A stretch of 13,675 nt of DNA. It comes from Gallionellaceae bacterium (lineage in GTDB: Bacteria > Pseudomonadota > Gammaproteobacteria > Burkholderiales > Gallionellaceae). Both the position numbers and the translations under genes were made by a program. The stretch covers positions 1 to 13,675 of the forward strand of contig CANFCA010000003.1 in NCBI GenBank assembly GCA_947445045.1, given 5' to 3'. Positions within the stretch are counted from its first letter, which is position 1. Each line of letters begins with the position of its first letter. Positions 8,857 through 13,675 of the stretch are shown in pieces. The notes under the pieces are model-generated. The model did not search any database. It had not been told where the DNA came from and saw only the letters and a list, made by a program, of their open reading frames with translations.

Positions 8857-9276
8857 ATGGAAATCACCTGTTATCGTGATGCGGAATTGATGCGTGAGTC
8901 CCGTAATCTACCTGCCAACACCTATAATTTGGCGCAAACCCTGTTTTCTCGCAGCGCGTCCGGTTGCCTAATCGTGCCGATACGTTCTATGCAATATCTG
9001 GCAATTCTAGACACGGAAGAATTTGTATTTCTCGACGGCGAGCGCAAATGCTGGATCGACATCGCTTGGCAAAATTTCCGCCCCCAATTGCGTACCAAGT
9101 TGGAGGAACCGGTCGCTTTTCAAGCGGTTTACTACCGTGCCGATTCTGCGCAGCTTATGTCACGTTTACAAGCCGAACTGCCGCGCGCTTTGGGCGAGCT
9201 AGCCAAGAAAGAAACACTGCATGGTGACGCACGTATCCTTAAATTTGGCAGGCGCGCATCCGATCATCACGGTTAA
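8857..9276 (+). CDS. Uncharacterised 139-residue protein, opposite strand to the cbb genes
   Basis: I do not recognise this protein. From the chosen start it has 139 residues, no membrane segment or signal peptide, and mixed alpha/beta character. Hydrophobic stretches occur at about 36-52 (GCLIVPIRSMQYLAILD), an aromatic segment at about 64-77 (WIDIAWQNFRP), and a basic C-terminus (KFGRRASDHHG). The frame is open back to 8716, inside the aldolase start. ATG 8857 is preferred because AGGA stands six bases before it; ATG 8818 is an alternative with no obvious ribosome site. GC-rich coding-like third positions and the absence of a competing gene support it as real. It is the only protein gene in the window on the plus strand, divergent from the aldolase. 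Its stop TAA (9274-9276) overlaps the stop of the convergent neighbour within TTAA. Confidence 0.7.
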   Translation: MEITCYRDAELMRESRNLPANTYNLAQTLFSRSASGCLIVPIRSMQYLAILDTEEFVFLDGERKCWIDIAWQNFRPQLRTKLEEPVAFQAVYYRADSAQLMSRLQAELPRALGELAKKETLHGDARILKFGRRASDHHG

Positions 9277-9575
9277 TCATCTTCACCCAACTCAGGATCC
9301 CAGCCCTCAGTTTTGGCGCGTGCGATAGCTTCCTGATAAATGCGCATATAGCGATCCAGCAATTCCGGTGGCAAGCGACTGGGCAGATGAGCGAATTTCT
9401 CCCATTCAGCCCATAATTTCTCGTACAGCGTCTGCATCTCGCCATGTGTCCAACCCGAGCAGTCTTGGTCTTCGGGTATAAAACCAAACATCCAGCCGTC
9501 TTTGACCATCTGCCCCCAGTGCGTCATGCCGCCGTTTTCGTCGTTGCGCAATCCTGCGTAGCGTAGTGGTTCCAT
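9273..9575 (-). CDS. Uncharacterised 100-residue protein at the end of the cbb operon
   Basis: A small, acidic, aromatic-rich protein whose function I do not know. It is rich in Trp (for example HWGQMVKDGWMFGFIPE, residues 19-35, and WTHGEMQ at 42-48). It has a helical segment LYEKLWAEWEKF (50-61), then LPPELLDRYMRIYQEAIARAK (68-88), and ends in GWDPELGEDD. No membrane segment or signal peptide is visible. It starts eight bases after the cbbO stop on the same strand, so it is almost certainly co-transcribed and perhaps coupled; the nearest ribosome-site-like AGG is in the last bases of cbbO. An alternative ATG at codon 17 would begin with MTHWGQ. Position suggests a role connected with RuBisCO or its activase, but this is inference from context only. 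Confidence 0.75.
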   Translation of the reverse strand: MEPLRYAGLRNDENGGMTHWGQMVKDGWMFGFIPEDQDCSGWTHGEMQTLYEKLWAEWEKFAHLPSRLPPELLDRYMRIYQEAIARAKTEGWDPELGEDD

Positions 9576-9583
9576 TTTTATTT

Positions 9584-11929
9584 TTACCTAGTTAAACCTG
9601 CATAAAGTAGCGGAAGCTTTTCTGGCAGTCGCTCAATATGATCGACCACCATGTAATTTTTACTGCCAAAAATCCGCGACACATATTGATCTGCGCGTGG
9701 ATCGAGTGTCATACAAAATGTATTGATGCCGTTGCGCGCTGCTTCTTCGACTGCTTTTTTTGCGTCATAACGCAAATATTGCGGATCGCGCACATCAATA
9801 TCTGCAGGCTCACCGTCGGTAATCACCATGAGCAATTTTTTCGCGGTTCTTTGGTTGCGCAAATAATGCGCTGAGTGCCGAATGGCCGCACCCATGCGGG
9901 TGGACAGCTGCCCTGTCATGCCTGCCAAGCGTGCCTTGGGCTCATCGTTATAAGGCTGCGAAAAATCTTTGAAGCGATAGTATTCGACATCGTGGCGACC
10001 GTCGGAACAGAAGCCATGTATCGCAAACGGATCGCCGATTTTGTGTATCGCATCAGACAACAATACGCAAGCTTGGCGGGTTAAATCCAATACGGTTTGA
10101 TCTTGCCCAACAACTTTTTCATTGGTGGATTCCGATAAATCGAGCAACACCAGCACCGAAATATCGCGCACCTTGCGCACGCTGCGCATCATAGTTCTAG
10201 GGTCGGGCTGCATCCCCATACGAAAATCTACCATGCTGCTAATCGTGGCATTGATGTCGATTTCGTCGCCATCTTCTAGCTTGCGAATGCGCTGCACACC
10301 TTGCGGCTGCATCGCATCCAGCAAAAATTTCAAGCGTGATGCAATGCGCTTATTATCTGCCGTGATTTTATCAATCACCTGCAAGTCGCCCGCTTTGGCG
10401 CGCTTTTCCATCACCGTCGCCCAAGCAGGACGCTCCAACTGAATTTGGTAATCCCACTCGGCGTAATGGTAAGGTTCGGCGACGGGCTCTTTGCCTTCCC
10501 GTTCGTTAAAACTCACGCCATTCTCTTGCGCTGCATCATATGGGAAAAACTCCTCAGACATGACCCAAATTTCTTGCGCATCATCACCTGCGGTTTCCAC
10601 CTCAAGCTCATTAGCAAACTCCATGACAGAAACATGCCTACGGACTTGCTTAACAGTTTCAAATCCCGCTGATTGTGATTTATTAAAATCGAATTCTTCA
10701 AACTCCCAGAAGTAACGGTTGTCATCACGATATGGCGCGCTCAACAAGTCAGTACGCGGGTTGTAGGCGATATGCTTTTGCAATAAACCATGCGCCAACG
10801 CCACACCCACTTCCCAAGAAAAATGATTGCTCTTCAAATTTTCTGCGTTTTGTGCGGCAGTCGCAAATAACGCACGCCCCTCTATCACCCACGCATCATC
10901 ATCTTGATAATCGCTATCCAACAAGGCTCGCGCCAAACGATTCAAGTAATCGCCCACAGTGTTTGCCTGATCGTTTTGCGCAAAATGCAGCTTAGACCAC
11001 AACTGCTCCAAACCTGGGAAGGTTCGTATCGACAGAGTTTCAACGCGTGCGTCTTCAATCACACTAATCACCGCCATCTGCAAAGGATTGAGTGCCTCGG
11101 CAGAAATTGGCTCGCGCGTATAAACCAGATGTGCCGCGCAATGCGCTGCGGTAGCGCGATAAACCTCCAAGCCAGACACGCCATTCACATCATCAAACGC
11201 GTCGGGTAAATGCAGAAAATAATCTTCGATGAAAGGCTTGTAACCCTCGCGTGATTCAAAGTCACCAGAAGTAGGACGCATGAAAAAATCGCGCGCCCAC
11301 AGTGCGCGCAGATACATATTGATGCGCCGCTGTACGTCCACAAACAACGTACCTTTACGCTCCTTCTGCAACATTGCCAACGACTCTTTGGACTTCAGTC
11401 CGAAGTAAGTCACCTGCTCTTCAAAGTTAATTTTGTGCGCATGCGCACCCCACATTGCCCAGCGTCGCAATCCACCCAATGTGAGTTGGGCAAGCAATGC
11501 TTCAAGATTTTCCAACATTGGTCGCAAGCCGCGCGGCACTTGATTCAGTAGCGTATTCACCAATTGCAAATAGCTGCGAAATAGTGCGGGGTCACCCAAG
11601 CGTTTAGCTGCCGTTGGCGCGCTGGCAATAACCGCTTCCAACATTGAGCCGCTGGTTTTAGAGGCAAGTGCCATCAAGCTATCCAGCATATCCACCACTG
11701 AATCTTCGCCAATTTCTTTGGCAATGATGGGTGCATTGTGAATAAAGGTAATGACTAAATCGCCGCCGCGTCCCAAGTTTTTAAGCGCACGTGCGCCCTG
11801 CACATAATTTTCCAATCCTGCCGGACTAAACGCCCGCGCCGCCTCATACCATGAGGCTTGCAGAACTTCTGCGGCGTGATCCCCCAGCTCTTGAAGCAGA
11901 TCAGTGTGATCCTCTAATGTAATTGACAT
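9584..11929 (-). CDS. cbbO: CbbO, von Willebrand factor A subunit of the RuBisCO activase
   Basis: With CbbQ forms the AAA+ RuBisCO activase in which one CbbO sits on a CbbQ hexamer and uses its VWA domain to dock on RuBisCO, so that inhibitory sugar phosphates are released. The 781 residues have a long, largely helical N-terminal region (about 1-570) and a C-terminal VWA domain (about 588-781). The metal-ion-dependent adhesion site is intact: DLSES (597-601), Thr677 in STRMG, and Asp705 in ITDGEPAD. Length is typical for the family. The gene lies 48 bases downstream of cbbQ on the same strand. The ATG at 11929 has no strong ribosome site, so the start is somewhat uncertain, although MSITLEDHTDLLQELG reads as a natural N-terminus. 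Confidence 0.93.
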   Translation of the reverse strand: MSITLEDHTDLLQELGDHAAEVLQASWYEAARAFSPAGLENYVQGARALKNLGRGGDLVITFIHNAPIIAKEIGEDSVVDMLDSLMALASKTSGSMLEAVIASAPTAAKRLGDPALFRSYLQLVNTLLNQVPRGLRPMLENLEALLAQLTLGGLRRWAMWGAHAHKINFEEQVTYFGLKSKESLAMLQKERKGTLFVDVQRRINMYLRALWARDFFMRPTSGDFESREGYKPFIEDYFLHLPDAFDDVNGVSGLEVYRATAAHCAAHLVYTREPISAEALNPLQMAVISVIEDARVETLSIRTFPGLEQLWSKLHFAQNDQANTVGDYLNRLARALLDSDYQDDDAWVIEGRALFATAAQNAENLKSNHFSWEVGVALAHGLLQKHIAYNPRTDLLSAPYRDDNRYFWEFEEFDFNKSQSAGFETVKQVRRHVSVMEFANELEVETAGDDAQEIWVMSEEFFPYDAAQENGVSFNEREGKEPVAEPYHYAEWDYQIQLERPAWATVMEKRAKAGDLQVIDKITADNKRIASRLKFLLDAMQPQGVQRIRKLEDGDEIDINATISSMVDFRMGMQPDPRTMMRSVRKVRDISVLVLLDLSESTNEKVVGQDQTVLDLTRQACVLLSDAIHKIGDPFAIHGFCSDGRHDVEYYRFKDFSQPYNDEPKARLAGMTGQLSTRMGAAIRHSAHYLRNQRTAKKLLMVITDGEPADIDVRDPQYLRYDAKKAVEEAARNGINTFCMTLDPRADQYVSRIFGSKNYMVVDHIERLPEKLPLLYAGLTR

Positions 11930-11977
11930 GTCGTTGGGTATCTGAGCGAGTTAAGCAAAAAGCGGAGTTTCTCAAAA

Positions 11978-12781
11978 TTAGAAGAATGTGGTTACCGCCG
12001 CATCCAACGCATCGCGCATGTCGGGATCGTCGGTGATGGGTCGAACCAGTGCCACACGACAAGCCTTAATTGAATCAACGCCAGTGGCAATCAGGCTGCC
12101 TGCATAAATCAGCATACGCGTCGAGATGCCTTCATCCAAACCATGTCCCTTGAGATTGCGGGCACGTTCGGCGATAGAAACCAATTTACCAGCTACTTCT
12201 AAGTTAACGCCGGTTTCGTGGGCAACAATTTCGGTCTCAATATCGTGTTCGGGATAACTAAAATCCAATGCACCGAAACGCTGTTTAGTAGATTGCTTTA
12301 GATCTTTCATTAAGCTTTGATAGCCTGGATTGTATGAAATCACCAACTGGAAATCGGGATGCGCTTTGATAAGCTCCCCCTTCTTTTCAAGCGGCAAAAC
12401 ACGGCGATTGTCAGTTAAGGGATGGATGACCACGGTGGTGTCCTGGCGCGCTTCCACGACCTCGTCCAGATAGCAAATCGCACCGTAGCGAGCCGCGAGC
12501 GCGAGCGGACCATCCTGCCAGTGAGTGCCATCAGCATTTAATAGAAAACGACCGACCAAATCAGACGCAGTCATGTCTTCATTGCAAGCCACGGTAATCA
12601 ACGGCTTTCCAAGTCGCCACGCCATATGCTCGACGAAACGCGATTTACCACAACCAGTCGGGCCTTTGAGCATCATCGGCATACGCACTTTATAGGTAGC
12701 TTCATAAATCTCAACTTCGTCAGAAACAGGACGATAGTATGGCTCGGTGTTTATTCGATACTGCTGGATACTGTCTCTCAT
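11978..12781 (-). CDS. cbbQ: CbbQ, MoxR-type AAA+ ATPase of the RuBisCO activase
   Basis: The motor subunit of the CbbQO activase; it hydrolyses ATP to remodel inhibited RuBisCO, with CbbO as adaptor. The 267 residues begin [19 protein letters not shown], typical of the CbbQ/NorQ/GvpN group. They contain Walker A GPTGCGKS (40-47), Walker B AICYLDE (101-107), sensor 1 ISYNPGY (148-154) and an arginine-finger region KQRFGALDF (166-174). The frame is open nine codons further, to 12808, but that ATG has no ribosome site. The ATG at 12781 has GAGG five bases upstream and gives the expected family length, so it is preferred. Adjacent form IA RuBisCO and cbbO identify it as CbbQ rather than NorQ. 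A hairpin terminator upstream suggests lower expression than cbbLS. Confidence 0.95.
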   Translation of the reverse strand: MRDSIQQYRINTEPYYRPVSDEVEIYEATYKVRMPMMLKGPTGCGKSRFVEHMAWRLGKPLITVACNEDMTASDLVGRFLLNADGTHWQDGPLALAARYGAICYLDEVVEARQDTTVVIHPLTDNRRVLPLEKKGELIKAHPDFQLVISYNPGYQSLMKDLKQSTKQRFGALDFSYPEHDIETEIVAHETGVNLEVAGKLVSIAERARNLKGHGLDEGISTRMLIYAGSLIATGVDSIKACRVALVRPITDDPDMRDALDAAVTTFF

Positions 12782-12862
12782 GACTACCTCATAACTTTCA
12801 ATCAACATAAGGGCGTAAATAATCTATTGCAAAGCATTTAGGTCCTGATGCTACTTTCGGTT

Positions 12863-12895
12863 AAAAAGTCCCCCGCACTGGATCAAGCACGGGGG
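12863..12895 (-). terminator. Hairpin terminator or attenuator between cbbS and cbbQ
   Basis: On the minus strand CCCCCGTGC pairs with GTGCGGGGG (six G-C pairs, two G-T wobbles and a closing C-G; 12895-12887 with 12878-12870) around an 8-base loop. ACTTTTT follows, with its T run at 12867-12863. It lies 23 bases past the cbbS stop. As cbbQ follows in the same direction with no strong promoter visible, partial read-through is the likely way cbbQO are expressed at a lower level than RuBisCO itself. Confidence 0.75.
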
Positions 12896-12918
12896 CAAAG
12901 GGATCAATGCTTTAAAAA

Positions 12919-13275
12919 CTATACGGTCTTACCCCGGAAGATCACCATGTTAGTTCCTTGCGATTGGGCGTAGTTATCGTAAGCCAACAATCGAATGTGA
13001 TTGTTTGGGTTAGCTTTACGACATGCTTCTGCTTCCGCCAACACAATATCAACGTTGGTTTCGCCAAACATCGGCAGCTTCCACATGTACCAGTAATTGT
13101 CCATCAGATGCTCTGGCTCAGTATGTTCAATGCCAGGATTCCAGCCTTTTTTAATGATGTACTCAACTTGCTTCTTGATTTGCTCAGTCGTCATTGCTGG
13201 CAAGTACGAAAACGTTTCAAACTTTCGGCTGGCTGGATCGCTAACACGTGATTTGTAGTCTTGCATGTCACTCAT
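12919..13275 (-). CDS. cbbS: RuBisCO small subunit, form IA
   Basis: Small subunit of the L8S8 RuBisCO that fixes CO2 onto ribulose 1,5-bisphosphate. The 118 residues match form IA small subunits: [20 protein letters not shown] at the start, TFSYLPAMT (21-29), [12 protein letters not shown] (43-54), [12 protein letters not shown] (61-72) and DNYAQSQG (100-107), ending RGKTV. The frame extends upstream to 13314, but AAGGA eight bases before the ATG at 13275 and the family N-terminus fix the start. It follows cbbL after 69 bases and is followed by a strong hairpin. Whether the enzyme is packed in carboxysomes cannot be told, as no carboxysome gene is present on the visible side. Confidence 0.97.
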   Translation of the reverse strand: MSDMQDYKSRVSDPASRKFETFSYLPAMTTEQIKKQVEYIIKKGWNPGIEHTEPEHLMDNYWYMWKLPMFGETNVDIVLAEAEACRKANPNNHIRLLAYDNYAQSQGTNMVIFRGKTV

Positions 13276-13314
13276 TTTAATTTCCTTTGCAATAGTTGGT
13301 TGATTAAGACGCAA

Positions 13315-13329
13315 CGCATACGAAATGCG
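13315..13329 (-). other. Small hairpin in the cbbL-cbbS spacer
   Basis: A 5-bp stem CGCAT/ATGCG with a 5-base loop (TTCGT on the minus strand) lies 16 bases past the cbbL stop. There is no T run, so it is not a terminator; it might protect the cbbL mRNA end or do nothing. A stem this short can arise by chance. Confidence 0.25.
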
Positions 13330-13344
13330 CCGCCATCTCAGCGC

Positions 13345-13675
13345 TTACTTGTGGGCTACGTCCAGCTTGTCAACTGTATCGAATTCAAACTTGATTTCTT
13401 TCCAAGTTTCCATCGCAATTTTCAGTTCTGGGCTATGGTTGGCAGCTTTGGTCAAAATGTCTTTGCCTTCTTTTTCCAATTCTCGCCCTGCGTTACGTGC
13501 TTCTACGCAAGCTTCCAATGCGACGCGGTTAGCCGCCGCACCTGCAGCGTTCCCCCATGGGTGACCCAATGTACCGCCACCAAACTGCAAGCAAGAATCG
13601 TCGCCGAAGATGTTAACCAACGCTGGCATGTGCCAAACGTGAATACCACCAGAAGCAACAGGGAACACACCAGGC
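13345..13675 (-). CDS. cbbL: RuBisCO large subunit, form IA, C-terminal end (runs off the window)
   Basis: Catalytic subunit of form I RuBisCO. Only the last 109 residues are inside the window, beginning [19 protein letters not shown]. Visible active-site elements are the SGG phosphate-binding segment and [11 protein letters not shown], whose glycines bind the second phosphate of the substrate. The stretch [19 protein letters not shown] and the tail [14 protein letters not shown] are characteristic of form IA enzymes and rule out form II (CbbM), which lacks a small subunit. It ends in TAA at 13347-13345 and heads the visible operon cbbL-cbbS-cbbQ-cbbO. The N-terminal part and the promoter, and any divergent cbbR, lie beyond the window. 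Confidence 0.97.
   Translation of the reverse strand, partial: PGVFPVASGGIHVWHMPALVNIFGDDSCLQFGGGTLGHPWGNAAGAAANRVALEACVEARNAGRELEKEGKDILTKAANHSPELKIAMETWKEIKFEFDTVDKLDVAHK

Noticed and set aside
12782..12808. Longer cbbQ starting at 12808
   Set aside because: No ribosome site at that ATG, whereas the ATG at 12781 has GAGG at good spacing and gives the usual CbbQ length.
13276..13314. Longer cbbS starting at 13314
   Set aside because: The AAGGA ribosome site lies inside the extension and points to the ATG at 13275, which gives the family N-terminus.

Overview
The window reads as chromosome of a chemolithoautotrophic betaproteobacterium. The evidence is the gene order hfq-hflX-hflK-hflC-(DUF2065)-hisZ-purA-rnr, the use of HisZ, and a form IA RuBisCO cluster (cbbL-cbbS-cbbQ-cbbO). 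Protein style and moderate base composition suggest Nitrosomonadales, possibly a Gallionella/Sideroxydans-type iron oxidiser. The genus level is inference only.

Layout. Positions 1-924 (minus) hold the N-terminal 308 residues of RNase R. Positions 925-1244 contain a tRNA-Leu(CAG) gene on the plus strand, with a recognisable promoter that overlaps the rnr start codon. This is followed by a terminator and an unusually hairpin-rich spacer carrying short direct and inverted copies of the tRNA 3' end. From 1245 to 7348 (minus) runs a tightly packed housekeeping unit transcribed hfq > hflX > hflK > hflC > DUF2065 protein > hisZ > purA. The first six genes overlap or abut by at most a few bases. A promoter candidate with a palindromic spacer lies upstream of hfq.

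Positions 7551-13675 are the carbon-fixation side. In transcription order (minus): cbbL (C-terminal end only), cbbS, a hairpin terminator or attenuator, cbbQ (AAA+ ATPase), cbbO (von Willebrand A protein), and a 100-residue protein of unknown function. Next come an unrelated-looking 139-residue gene on the opposite strand and a class II ketose-bisphosphate aldolase. CbbQ and CbbO together form the RuBisCO activase that removes inhibitory sugar phosphates from RuBisCO; the aldolase could act in the Calvin cycle on the FBP/SBP side.

Most notable points: (i) the aldolase carries an extra C-terminal domain of about 95 residues that looks like a Dabb (stress-responsive alpha/beta barrel) domain, and GC content drops sharply where that domain begins; (ii) two uncharacterised genes beside cbbO meet tail to tail with stop codons overlapping in TTAA; (iii) the spacer after tRNA-Leu carries tRNA-derived repeat segments folded into several hairpins. 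I saw no insertion sequence, CRISPR array or phage gene.
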